Below are positions 1 to 7,582 of a DNA stretch of 12,111 nt, piece by piece (the first letter of the stretch is position 1; each line of letters starts with the position of its first letter). The stretch covers positions 1-12,111 of the forward strand of contig DAOWKG010000186.1 in NCBI GenBank assembly GCA_030639985.1. Reading direction: 5' to 3'. The DNA is from Desulfuromonadaceae bacterium. GTDB lineage: Bacteria > Desulfobacterota > Desulfuromonadia > Desulfuromonadales > Geopsychrobacteraceae. The translations under genes and the position numbers were made by a program. The notes under the pieces were generated by a model. The model worked only from the letters and a program-made list of their open reading frames with translations. It did no database searches and was not told where the DNA came from.

Positions 1-1136
1 ATTCGACCCGATTCACCGTTAACACTCCCCGAAAGTTGCGTCACTACCTGGACAAAAATCTGAACTTCGGTCACCTGCTGGCCACTTGGCAACTGGACAT
101 TCTCGGTTTGTGGCATTGCACGATGAACTTCCGCCCCTTGAACTGGCGCTTGTTGCAGATTACCAGGAGCTTGCTGCATCAAGCTTTCCACCATCTGCTT
201 AACGTTAGTGGTTGCCGGTTGATTAATCTCAAGCGTCGGCGTTGATTCCACCATTTCTTCGGCTAGTTCTGGGGTTGCCGATTGGACGCTGCCATGCAAC
301 TGCACCGGTTTTGATGTTGGAGCAGTTGTTTGCGGCTGCTGTTGTTCAGTTCGCGGCTTAAGCAAGCCGGCAAACCGTGGGTCGATCTCTTCAACCGTAG
401 CTGCTGCAACCAGCAATTCTTCTGCCGTTTGATTCAACCTAGCTGCGGCTTCGGTTTTAACCTGATCGGTGACAACTGCTTTTGGCTCTGGTACCACTAC
501 TGCAAGAACCTGTTGCAACAATTGCCGTGGTGATAGCAACTTTTCAGCATCCAATGGAGCACCGTTCTGTTGGGGTAATTCAGCCAACATAGCGGCAAGT
601 AATTCGACCTTCTCAACCAATTTCGGATCGTCAGTAAGTAGTGCATCAACTTGTTGCAGCAATTGCTCTGCCACCTCATCACCGTCTACATCCAGGGTTA
701 AGGATTGGAGTTGTTCTGGATCTAGTTGTTGGATCAGGTCGATCAACACCATTTCAATTTCAGCAGTAACCTCTTCCGCCGCAATTGCTTCCTCCGGGAT
801 CATGGTTTTTAAACAATCAACTAGAGGTTGCGCTAGAGTAGCTTGCAGTTGAGAATCAGGCTGGCAATCCAAATTTTCAGCTGCCGGTGTTTGCTCTTGA
901 ACTACTTGTTTCGGCGCATTTTTTTGGTCAACCGCAACAACCTGCTTATCCGCTGTAGCTTTGTGTGGTTCAGGCTGTTTAGCTACCGACTTACTGGCAG
1001 CTTGCGGTTGGCGTGGTTGCTCTTTTTCTCGGAGCACTTTGCCAAATTGTTCGCTATCGCTCCGCTGCTTCATTTTTGCCGGGACAATAGCATCAGCAGT
1101 CCGTGGTTCCATGTCGATCATCGCTAATGTATGCAT
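1..1136 (-). CDS. fliK: Flagellar hook-length control protein FliK, N-terminal part (runs off the left edge)
   Basis: An open frame runs from an ATG at 1136 to the window edge (378 codons plus 2 nt) with no stop. FliK is a secreted molecular ruler that sets hook length and switches the export gate to late substrates. The visible part fits its N-terminal region: low complexity, rich in Gln, Ala, Pro, Glu and Val, with no membrane segment or signal peptide (it begins MHTLAMIDMEPR). The last residues before the edge (LPSGQQVTEVQIFVQVV, then NGESGR) resemble the entry into the conserved C-terminal Flg_hook domain, whose core should lie just outside the window. The gene starts 36 nt after the MotE-like gene, behind a very strong ribosome binding site, at the end of the flagellar block. 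The fliK call rests on operon position, composition and the partial domain entry. The N-terminal half of FliK is poorly conserved, so homology alone would be weak evidence here. Confidence 0.85.
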   Translation of the reverse strand, partial: MHTLAMIDMEPRTADAIVPAKMKQRSDSEQFGKVLREKEQPRQPQAASKSVAKQPEPHKATADKQVVAVDQKNAPKQVVQEQTPAAENLDCQPDSQLQATLAQPLVDCLKTMIPEEAIAAEEVTAEIEMVLIDLIQQLDPEQLQSLTLDVDGDEVAEQLLQQVDALLTDDPKLVEKVELLAAMLAELPQQNGAPLDAEKLLSPRQLLQQVLAVVVPEPKAVVTDQVKTEAAARLNQTAEELLVAAATVEEIDPRFAGLLKPRTEQQQPQTTAPTSKPVQLHGSVQSATPELAEEMVESTPTLEINQPATTNVKQMVESLMQQAPGNLQQAPVQGAEVHRAMPQTENVQLPSGQQVTEVQIFVQVVTQLSGSVNGESGR

Positions 1137-1141
1137 CTGTT

Positions 1142-1151
1142 TCACCTCCTT
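1142..1151 (-). promoter_or_regulatory. Near-perfect Shine-Dalgarno sequence of fliK
   Basis: On the minus strand this reads AAGGAGGTGA, a full-length complement of the usual 16S anti-Shine-Dalgarno tail. The GGAGG core is 8 nt from the ATG at 1136. It fixes the fliK start. It is much stronger than the ribosome binding sites of fliI and fliJ in the same unit, which appear to rely on translational coupling. That suggests fliK is initiated independently of the gene before it. Confidence 0.75.
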
Positions 1152-1165
1152 TCGTTTGATTTATT

Positions 1166-1185
1166 ACCGGATTCAATAGTCCGGT
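1166..1185 (-). other. Short inverted repeat over the stop codon of the MotE-like gene
   Basis: A 6-bp perfect inverted repeat (ACCGGA, 8-nt loop, TCCGGT) has the stop codon of the MotE-like gene in its loop and lies about 15 nt before the fliK ribosome binding site. On the minus strand it is followed by AATAAATC and no U tract, so it is not a convincing intrinsic terminator. It could be a small mRNA hairpin that limits read-through or protects an mRNA end, or it could be chance. Confidence 0.3.
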
Positions 1186-1685
1186 TTATCATTCACCGGT
1201 ATTTCGGTAAAAGCCTTACTAAGTTTGGTAGCAGTGATGTCATCAAGATTGTCGAGAATTTTACCGGCAATTTTTTTCTTGATTCCAAGCAGTAATTCTA
1301 CTGCCAGTTGGTAATCGAGCGCCTTGATCAACACTGCCGCTTTCTGGGGATTCATTTTTTCGTAGATTTTGCTTAATTCACTAATCCGTTCCCCTTCGGT
1401 TCCCTCTTTGCGATCAAGCAACTTGACCAGTTCATTGCGTAACTGCTGCATCGCTGCGAGCTTCTTATCGACCTCTGCTTCGATGGTCTTTAGCTCCATT
1501 TTTTGTGCTGCAATTTTTTCTTCTCGCTCCCCCAGCTTGGCATACTCATCCTCAATTGAGACCAGGATCCGCCGCTCCTCAACGGAGGAGATATTCTCTT
1601 TATTCACCAGTGGTGAATCGGCAGCAAACCCCATGCTAGAACCAAGCAAGAACAGCATCAGTGTCAATATAAGTCTCAAAATCAT
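1173..1685 (-). CDS. Exported MotE-like protein (coiled coil plus MgtE_N-type domain)
   Basis: The protein has 170 residues. Residues 1-21 form a signal peptide (hydrophobic LRLILTLMLFLLG core, likely cleavage after GFA). Residues about 35-95 are a charged, heptad-like coiled coil. Residues about 105-158 match the MgtE N-terminal repeat fold: YEKMNPQKAAVLIKALD followed by AVELLLGIKKKIAGKILDNL. This layout is that of the MotE family (COG3334), named after the Sinorhizobium periplasmic chaperone of the motility protein MotC. Proteins of this layout commonly sit between fliJ and fliK in flagellar operons. The ATG at 1685 overlaps the fliJ stop as ATGA, and AAGGA lies 8 nt upstream. The predicted location is periplasmic or membrane-tethered, so a motor or stator accessory role is plausible. 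No motC partner is visible here, so chaperoning of MotC specifically is not supported. The MgtE magnesium transporter itself is excluded because CBS and membrane domains are absent. Confidence 0.8.
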   Translation of the reverse strand: MILRLILTLMLFLLGSSMGFAADSPLVNKENISSVEERRILVSIEDEYAKLGEREEKIAAQKMELKTIEAEVDKKLAAMQQLRNELVKLLDRKEGTEGERISELSKIYEKMNPQKAAVLIKALDYQLAVELLLGIKKKIAGKILDNLDDITATKLSKAFTEIPVNDKPDY

Positions 1686-2122
1686 AGCTTGTTTCCTTTG
1701 TTACGCAGGCTGATTTCATCCAACATCACCCGCTCTTTCCGGGATAACTCCTGCCGGTATTCGGCGTCCTGCTTCTCTTTCAGTTTTTCCATTACCTGAC
1801 GTTCACGAGCGGCATGGAGTAACATTTTTCGTTCCGCCTCAATCTGCGGTGCCAACTGTTCCAATTGCTGCTGCAGCTGCTCAATTATCCGGCGACAGTG
1901 GTAGATTTGTCCTTCATACAGGTCGATTTCTGCTACCGTCAAACCTTCTTGTTGGCGCTGCTTTAGCTCGCTGTCACTTTGCTGTAACTTTTGCTGTTGC
2001 TGTTGCCGCTGTTCCAGTAATTGCTGTTGCCGGTGCAGACTGGCGGTCAAAACCTGCTGTGCCTGGTCTTCTAACGACTGGCGGTAGTTGAGTACCGATT
2101 GCAATTTGAATTTACCCGCCAT
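1682..2122 (-). CDS. fliJ: Flagellar export protein FliJ
   Basis: The product has 146 residues, the usual FliJ length, and is almost entirely a predicted antiparallel coiled coil. FliJ is the central stalk of the flagellar export ATPase. It sits in the FliI hexamer, contacts FlhA and helps escort rod/hook-class chaperone complexes. The family signature opening is present (FKLQSVLNYRQSLEDQA, residues 5-21), as is the basic/acidic C-terminal helix (ERKMLLHAARERQVMEKLKEKQ). Glutamine makes up 29 of 146 residues, with a dense Q-rich stretch at residues 32-48 including a run of five. The gene starts 3 nt after the fliI stop with no good Shine-Dalgarno sequence, so it is probably translationally coupled to fliI. 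It overlaps the MotE-like gene by 4 nt. Confidence 0.93.
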   Translation of the reverse strand: MAGKFKLQSVLNYRQSLEDQAQQVLTASLHRQQQLLEQRQQQQQKLQQSDSELKQRQQEGLTVAEIDLYEGQIYHCRRIIEQLQQQLEQLAPQIEAERKMLLHAARERQVMEKLKEKQDAEYRQELSRKERVMLDEISLRNKGNKL

Positions 2123-2125
2123 AAA

Positions 2126-3448
2126 TTATCTTGCCGAACCGCGACGATCCTGCAATAACGTCGACAGCTCTGTCATTGTAGCTTCCAGATCTACAGCGTC
2201 GTTCATCCCTTGCTGCAAAAAATTGGTAATTGCTTCAATCTGGGAGATGGCGTAATCAATTTTGCCATTACTCCCTTCAACATAGGCACCAATGTTAATC
2301 AAATCTTCGGCCTCTTTATAGGTCGCCATTATCTCGCGAACCTGACCATTTAACTGGGTATGCTCGGGGCTGACGATATCCCGCATTACCCGGCTGGCAG
2401 AATTGAGAATATCAATGGAAGGATAATGGTTGCGTGCTGCTAATCCACGCGATAGGACAATGTGACCATCGAGGATTGAGCGCACCGCATCGGCGATCGG
2501 CTCATTCATATCATCCCCTTCGCCCAGCACCGTATAGAGCCCGGTAATACTCCCCTTGCCCTTAAAACTGCCCGCCCGTTCCAACAATTTTGGCAAGGTG
2601 GCAAAAACCGATGGGGTGTAACCTTTGGTAGTGGGTGGCTCGCCAATGGCCAAACCAACTTCACGCATCGCCATCGCAAAACGGGTAACCGAATCCATTA
2701 ACAACAGAACATTTTTCCCCTGAGCACAGAAATATTCGGCAATCGTAGTGGCAACAAAGGCACCCCGCATCCGCAACAATGGTGACTGATCGGAGGTAGC
2801 GGTAATCACCACCGAACGGGCTAACCCCTCGGGACCGAGATCACGCTCGATAAATTCCCGAACTTCCCGTCCCCGCTCGCCGATCAAGGCGATCACATTG
2901 ACATCGGCTTGAGTATGTTTTGCCATCATTCCCAGCAAAACACTTTTACCGACTCCCGAACCGGCCATAATCCCCATCCGCTGGCCTAAACCACAAGTGA
3001 GCAGCCCGTTAATTGCCCGTACGCCAAGGTCGAGTGGCTGCACCAAGGGCTTACGCGCCATCGGGCTGGCGGGCAAAGCATAGAGTGGACATTCATGCTC
3101 ACAAGGGGCGAGAGGTTTTTCATCCAGAGGTTGACCAAGGGCATCGAGAACCCGACCCAACAGGTGGTCACCAACCGGGATCGTGGCACTATCAGAGACA
3201 ACCTGAATCAAACTTCCGGGACCTAAACCACGTAATTCACCCAACGGCATCAGTAATGCCCGGGAATCACGAAAACCGACCACCTCAGCAGGAACTGGAT
3301 CACCGTCACCAAGGGGGATCAAGCGACAAAGGGTGCCAACCGTTGCGGTCGGGCAATAACCCTCGACTACCAGACCAACAATCTGGGTCACTTTCCCACT
3401 GATCTTAAGCGTATTTACCGCTTTTACATGGTCGACTAAGTCTATCAT
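2126..3448 (-). CDS. fliI: Flagellum-specific export ATPase FliI
   Basis: The product has 440 residues, typical for FliI. This F1-beta-like hexameric ATPase couples ATP hydrolysis to unloading of export substrates at the flagellar type III gate. Visible signatures are the Walker A motif GSGVGKS (residues 163-169), the GERGREV motif (190-196) containing the catalytic glutamate, the Walker B strand NVLLLMD ending in Asp252 followed by SVTRFAMAMREVGLA, and the T3SS-ATPase block GEPPTTKGYTPSVFATLPKL (269-288). The N-terminal beta-barrel (about 15-90) and the C-terminal helical domain are complete. The ATG shares one base with the fliH stop (TAATG), so translation is likely coupled to fliH, its inhibitory partner. 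A virulence-type injectisome ATPase is an alternative by fold, but the surrounding genes are all flagellar. Confidence 0.98.
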   Translation of the reverse strand: MIDLVDHVKAVNTLKISGKVTQIVGLVVEGYCPTATVGTLCRLIPLGDGDPVPAEVVGFRDSRALLMPLGELRGLGPGSLIQVVSDSATIPVGDHLLGRVLDALGQPLDEKPLAPCEHECPLYALPASPMARKPLVQPLDLGVRAINGLLTCGLGQRMGIMAGSGVGKSVLLGMMAKHTQADVNVIALIGERGREVREFIERDLGPEGLARSVVITATSDQSPLLRMRGAFVATTIAEYFCAQGKNVLLLMDSVTRFAMAMREVGLAIGEPPTTKGYTPSVFATLPKLLERAGSFKGKGSITGLYTVLGEGDDMNEPIADAVRSILDGHIVLSRGLAARNHYPSIDILNSASRVMRDIVSPEHTQLNGQVREIMATYKEAEDLINIGAYVEGSNGKIDYAISQIEAITNFLQQGMNDAVDLEATMTELSTLLQDRRGSAR

Positions 3449-4107
3449 TAAGTGTCCGTTATCGCTTCTTTGAGAGCTTGTTGAATTGCCTCAAACTGGG
3501 TTTCGATAGTGGCATCGACATCACCCAGCTCCGAATCGACCCGGCAGCCACCGGGAGTTATAGTTGCGTCAGTATCGATACTCAAATTTTTCAAGCCACT
3601 GATACTTGCCAGAAACAGGGGTTTTTGCTGCGTAACCATTTCTAGATCAGCAGGATTAACCGCAATCCGGTATTGGTCAGAGCGTACCGAGGCTTGCAGG
3701 GCATTTTCAATAATAGTCAAAACGATCTTTGGATCAGCTGCCACCTCTCTCCCGATAATCTGTTCAGCAATAGCAAAAACCAATCGTAACATGTCACTAC
3801 TACTGTTTTTGGCGTGCGAGTTGCGTAGGCGGCTGAGTTCTTCAGCAGCGGTTGCCAATGACTGAGCTGCCGTTGTCAGTTGCTTTTCAACACTGTCAAT
3901 CCCGTTTTGCCGACCTCGGGCATATGCGGCTTCAATTTCGTCGGCACTATTGGCTGGTGACGAAGCAACTACTGGTGTTGCCGCAGCAACAGTTTTGACG
4001 AAATCACCACCTTTTTTGGCGGTAGCTTCGGTACCACCAAAAGACTGGAACTGAAACTCCTCCATCCCGTCAATTTCGTTACTCCGGTAAATTTTAGACA
4101 AGTTCAT
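3448..4107 (-). CDS. fliH: Flagellar assembly protein FliH
   Basis: The product has 219 residues from the chosen ATG (MNLSKIYRS). FliH is the peripheral-stalk-like regulator that binds FliI and links it to the C-ring. Residues about 55-97 form an Ala/Glu-rich helix (AAYARGRQNGIDSVEKQ, the GxxxG-type segment). The C-terminal half carries the conserved FliH/V-ATPase-E-like domain: LRLVFAIAEQIIGREV at about 107-122 and the hallmark PGGCRVDSELGDVDATIETQ at about 186-205. A GTG at 4116 is an alternative start adding three residues (MAA). I prefer the ATG at 4107 because the purine-rich GGAAGGGG lies about 11 nt before it but almost abuts the GTG. Either way the gene overlaps the end of fliG (by 14 or 23 nt). 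Confidence 0.92.
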   Translation of the reverse strand: MNLSKIYRSNEIDGMEEFQFQSFGGTEATAKKGGDFVKTVAAATPVVASSPANSADEIEAAYARGRQNGIDSVEKQLTTAAQSLATAAEELSRLRNSHAKNSSSDMLRLVFAIAEQIIGREVAADPKIVLTIIENALQASVRSDQYRIAVNPADLEMVTQQKPLFLASISGLKNLSIDTDATITPGGCRVDSELGDVDATIETQFEAIQQALKEAITDT

Positions 4108-5107
4108 CGCCGCCACCGCCCCTTCCCGGGATAACCACAGAACCTTCTTCTTCGAGCTTCATCGCTACCTTGACCACTTCCATCTGCATCGCCTCAACCT
4201 CGGAAAGTTTACGTGGCCCCATAGCTTCCAAATCCTCAGCAATCATGTCGGCAGCACGCTGAGAAATATTACTGAAGATTTTTTCCCTGATTGCATCGCT
4301 GGCAGTTTTTAGTGCCAGGGTCAACATATCGGTACTGACCTCACGTAAAATTGCCTGCATGCCACGACCATCAATTAATGCCAGATCTTCAAAGGTGAAC
4401 ATCCGACGACGAATCTCTTCCGCCATATCGGGATCTGCGGCTTCGATGCTGGTAAGAATAATTTGATCGGCACCTTTATCCATTTTACCCAGGATCTCGA
4501 CCACCTTATCAATCCCGCCAACCTGCTTACGATCTCTGCCGACTACCACACCAACTTCGCGCTGTAACGCCTCTTCTATCTGATTAATAACATCTGGAGA
4601 AACGTTATCAATTTTGGCAATCCGATACATAATATCGCCACGCAAGTCGTCTGGCAGCTCTGCCAGAATGCGGCTGGTATGATCCTCTTTCTGGGTCGAT
4701 AAAATCAGTGCTACCGTCTGTGGATGTTCTTTTTCCAGCAATCCCGAAACCATCCGCGGATGCATTTTTGAGATAGTCTCCAGCGGTCGCCCCTCGATTC
4801 CAGCCGAAACCTGATCGAGCAGATATTGTGCCCGTTGGTTATCGGCACCGCCAAGGATAGCGTGCTTGGCAAATTCATCCCCGCGGATATAAACCCCGAC
4901 ATCACCGGCACGGGCTTCTTTAAATTCTTCCAGAATTTCCCGCGCCAGACCGGGATCGACATGATCGATCTCCATCATGCAGCGACTTATTTCCCGAACC
5001 TCGGAATCCTCCAGAGTCTCAAAAATCTTGGCAGTTGCGTCTTCACCGAGGCAAAGAAGTAACAGTGCCGCTTTTTTTGCTCCAGATAGATGTTTGGCTT
5101 TTTTCAC
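4094..5107 (-). CDS. fliG: Flagellar motor switch protein FliG
   Basis: The product has 337 residues, the usual FliG length. FliG forms the top of the C-ring: its N-domain binds FliF, its middle domain binds FliM, and its C-domain takes torque from the stator. Signatures are LSGAKKAALLLLCLGED (residues 7-23), the EHPQT motif (127-131), MFTFEDL (236-242) and the torque helix region ALKTASDAIREKIFSNISQRAADMI. Residues corresponding to the E. coli charged torque set are largely kept by my hand alignment: K267, R284, E291/D292 and K300. The start is GTG at 5107 with GGAG 7 nt upstream. The next in-frame Met is far inside the FliF-binding domain, so GTG is the supported start. The gene follows fliF by 49 nt and overlaps fliH. 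Confidence 0.98.
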   Translation of the reverse strand: MKKAKHLSGAKKAALLLLCLGEDATAKIFETLEDSEVREISRCMMEIDHVDPGLAREILEEFKEARAGDVGVYIRGDEFAKHAILGGADNQRAQYLLDQVSAGIEGRPLETISKMHPRMVSGLLEKEHPQTVALILSTQKEDHTSRILAELPDDLRGDIMYRIAKIDNVSPDVINQIEEALQREVGVVVGRDRKQVGGIDKVVEILGKMDKGADQIILTSIEAADPDMAEEIRRRMFTFEDLALIDGRGMQAILREVSTDMLTLALKTASDAIREKIFSNISQRAADMIAEDLEAMGPRKLSEVEAMQMEVVKVAMKLEEEGSVVIPGRGGGGDELV

Positions 5108-5156
5108 AAATTACTCCAGGGGCTAATTAATTCACGATTTCGATTCGTTGCTGTTA

Positions 5157-6755
5157 CTATGATTCAGCGGGCACTTCACGTAACCAGTTTTTAACTACCT
5201 GTACCGGCATCATATCGCCACCAAGAACCTCCTGGCGAATTTGTGCCAAAGGATCACTTGGTCCGCCAAGCAATGGGGTACCTGAATCACCTTGCAATTC
5301 AGCTTCCAGCTCCTCGACCGTTTTCATCGGTTGGGTCTCTTCAGCCGCACCGCTCAAAGTACGCATCAGCGGCTTGAGGAACAACAGGTACGCTAACAGA
5401 GCCGCAATCGCCAACAGTGCATATTTGATCAATGGCATGAAAGGATAAATTTTATCGATCAAAGATGGTTGCGGTAACACCTCATCAATGAAGCCACTTT
5501 CAAACGGCATTGAAACTACCGAAATCTGATCGCCACGGGTATCACTGATACCCAGAGCAGTACGGACCATTTTTTCAATTCCCTGTAGTTCTTCGACACT
5601 ACGTGGGGCACTGGTAGGCTGTTCACCGTTGGCACCTGGGGTAACCCGATCGGCAACCAAAACCGATACCGACAGGGTTTTCAGGGTTCCGACCGATTCG
5701 ACCGTCTTGCTGACGACCTTACTCAGTTCGTAATTAACCGTCTCTTCAGTTCGACTGGCAGGTGTAGTAGTTGCAGTTGCCGCAGCCCCGCCACCCAGAT
5801 TGGAAACAACTCCGGGGACACCGCTACTAATTTCACTGCTACCCTCTTCGACACTGCTTTGCTCACTGACAATTACCGCCCCTTTGGGATCCAGTGATTC
5901 TTCAACTTTTTCACGCTGGTCAAAATCGACTGCAACATTGACCCGTACCAGAGAATTACCGGCACCAAGGGCACGATCAAGGAGTGACTGCGCACTGTTT
6001 TCGAGACGCTGCTGCAGGGTTTGTTGATAATTCAACATTCCCGGTGTTGCCGGACCGGCGACAGCGTCAACATTACTTTTTGATAACGCTTTACCACTGG
6101 AATCGACGACGGTAACATTTTCGCTTTCCAATCCCTCAACACTACCGGCGACCAGATGAATAATCCCCTGCAATTGTGACTCTTTTAGCGAGCGCCCCGA
6201 AGTAAGTTTGACGATAACCGATGCGGTTGCCACTTGTTGCTGATTTTTAAACAAGCGTTTTTCTGGCAACGCCAGATGAACCCGTGCTGCTTCGACTGGT
6301 GCCAGTGAGGAGATGGTACGCATCAACTCGCCCTGAAGAGCACGACGATAGTTAATTTTTTGGGCAAAATCGGTCATGCCGAAACTTTGCTTGTCAAAAA
6401 TTTCGAAGCCAACCCCTTCACTGGTCAACCCGGAACCAGCCAGTTGAATCCGTGCTTCATAAACCTTATCTGCTGGAATCATGATATCGCGCCCACCATC
6501 GGTGAGACGGTAAGGGATTTTATGCCCTTTCAGCCAATCAACTACCGATGCCGCATCCCGACTTGGTAAATTGGCAAACAGCAGATTATAATCGGCGACC
6601 TGAGATTGCATGATGATCAAGCCAAACAGCACCACACTGACCACTGCCGCACCAATTAAACTTAACTTGCGCGCCAGTGACCACGCCATGATTACATCGA
6701 GCAGGCTCTTCTTTTTTTCGATAATTTCTTTATTTTCAGCGATTTCTTCAGCCAT
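5157..6755 (-). CDS. fliF: Flagellar MS-ring protein FliF
   Basis: The product has 532 residues. FliF oligomerises in the inner membrane to form the MS-ring, the base on which rod, C-ring and export gate assemble. Two membrane helices flank the periplasmic part: about 32-50 (LSLIGAAVVSVVLFGLIIM) and about 440-460. Between them are the ring-building motifs, including ADYNLLFANLPSRDAASVV, the stretch from FEIFDKQSFGMTDFAQKINY to RALQGELMRTI, and ARVHLALPEKRLF. A Gly/Ala/Thr-rich linker lies at about 300-335. The cytoplasmic tail ends in the FliG-binding segment (502-527, DPLAQIRQEV through VKNWLREV). The ATG at 6755 has GGAGG about 9 nt upstream. The 77-nt gap to fliE shows no terminator or promoter that I can support. 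Confidence 0.98.
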   Translation of the reverse strand: MAEEIAENKEIIEKKKSLLDVIMAWSLARKLSLIGAAVVSVVLFGLIIMQSQVADYNLLFANLPSRDAASVVDWLKGHKIPYRLTDGGRDIMIPADKVYEARIQLAGSGLTSEGVGFEIFDKQSFGMTDFAQKINYRRALQGELMRTISSLAPVEAARVHLALPEKRLFKNQQQVATASVIVKLTSGRSLKESQLQGIIHLVAGSVEGLESENVTVVDSSGKALSKSNVDAVAGPATPGMLNYQQTLQQRLENSAQSLLDRALGAGNSLVRVNVAVDFDQREKVEESLDPKGAVIVSEQSSVEEGSSEISSGVPGVVSNLGGGAAATATTTPASRTEETVNYELSKVVSKTVESVGTLKTLSVSVLVADRVTPGANGEQPTSAPRSVEELQGIEKMVRTALGISDTRGDQISVVSMPFESGFIDEVLPQPSLIDKIYPFMPLIKYALLAIAALLAYLLFLKPLMRTLSGAAEETQPMKTVEELEAELQGDSGTPLLGGPSDPLAQIRQEVLGGDMMPVQVVKNWLREVPAES

Positions 6756-6832
6756 CGAAATTTTCCTCCGGTTCGATTGCGTTAATCTTTATTTTTTTAC
6801 TGCTTGTCACTCAAAACCAGTAGCATAACCAA

Positions 6833-7135
6833 TTACACCTGCATCCGCATGATTTCCTGATACGCTTCTACCGCCTTGTTCCGGACCTGTACCATCAGTC
6901 GTAAAGAGATATCGGCCTCTTCCAACTTGATCATTGCTCCGTGTAAATTTTTGGTTTCACCGGCAGCAATCTGCTCCGCTGCTTTATTGGCACTAATTTG
7001 CGCTTGATTAACTTCGGCGATAGAAGTTTTCAACATTTCACCAAATTTGTCCCCCATCTGCTGGATCGGTGCAGTTTGCCGCTTTGCCAATCCTTGCAAA
7101 TGGGCAGTCATAGTCATATCTGCAACGCTTCTCAT
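6833..7135 (-). CDS. fliE: Flagellar hook-basal body complex protein FliE
   Basis: The product has 100 residues, the normal size. FliE is the first secreted axial protein and joins the rod to the MS-ring and export gate. The C-terminal family signature is clear: ADISLRLMVQVRNKAVEAYQEIMRMQV at residues 74-100, preceded by FGEMLKTSIAEVNQAQISA. It has no cleavable signal, as expected for a type III export substrate. The ATG at 7135 lies 7 nt after the flgC stop, and the AGGAAGG ribosome binding site overlaps that stop codon. The order flgB-flgC-fliE is that of the conserved rod module. Confidence 0.96.
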   Translation of the reverse strand: MRSVADMTMTAHLQGLAKRQTAPIQQMGDKFGEMLKTSIAEVNQAQISANKAAEQIAAGETKNLHGAMIKLEEADISLRLMVQVRNKAVEAYQEIMRMQV

Positions 7136-7142
7136 AATTTAT

Positions 7143-7574
7143 CTACCTTCCTATTTCCAGAGCTTTTAATGCCATCCGCTTGGCCGATTTAATCACCGTG
7201 ACGTTAGCTTCATAGGCACGTGATGCCGACATCATATCGGCAGTTTCCTCAACCAGACTGATATTTGGCATTGCCACCTGACCCTGATCGTCAGCATCGG
7301 GATGGGAGGGATTGTAAACCATCCGTGGCGGCAAGGAACTGGCCTGGATATGAGCCACCTTGACACCATGAACAGCGTCACGCATGCGGTTATCAAGGGT
7401 ATTGGCAAAGTCCTGCTGGGTGCTCTTAAACACCACTTCCCGTTTTCGGTATGGGCCACCATCGGGAGTTCTGGTAGTTTCAATATTAGCCAGATTGGAA
7501 CTGATTGCATTCAATCTGGTTCGCTGGGCCTTAAGAGCCGAAGCACTGATTTTCATCGTCGCAAAAATGTCCAT
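7143..7574 (-). CDS. flgC: Flagellar basal-body rod protein FlgC
   Basis: The product has 143 residues and forms part of the proximal rod. The N-terminal rod-protein helix and motif are present (ALKAQRTRLNAISSNLANIETTRTPDGGPY, residues 13-42). FlgC-specific features follow: YRKREVVF (42-49), YNPSHPDADDQGQVAMPNI (87-105) and the C-terminal helix from MMSASRAYEANVTVIKSAK to the end. It is separated from flgB by 8 nt, with AGGAG overlapping the flgB stop, so the two are tightly coupled. It is exported by the flagellar type III apparatus without a cleaved signal. Confidence 0.97.
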   Translation of the reverse strand: MDIFATMKISASALKAQRTRLNAISSNLANIETTRTPDGGPYRKREVVFKSTQQDFANTLDNRMRDAVHGVKVAHIQASSLPPRMVYNPSHPDADDQGQVAMPNISLVEETADMMSASRAYEANVTVIKSAKRMALKALEIGR

Positions 7575-7582
7575 AACTACTC

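Noticed and set aside
469..852. Plus-strand open frame with Ser/Thr/Cys-rich product.
   Set aside because: It lies antisense to the continuous fliK frame and has no ribosome binding site. The composition is that expected from the complement of Gln/Ala/Glu-rich codons.
3013..3402. Plus-strand 129-codon open frame within fliI.
   Set aside because: It is antisense to a fully conserved FliI domain, and its product has no recognisable features.
6756..6832. Stem TACTG/CAGTA in the fliE-fliF gap as a terminator or attenuator.
   Set aside because: It is a 5-bp stem with a long loop, and no U tract follows on the transcribed strand.
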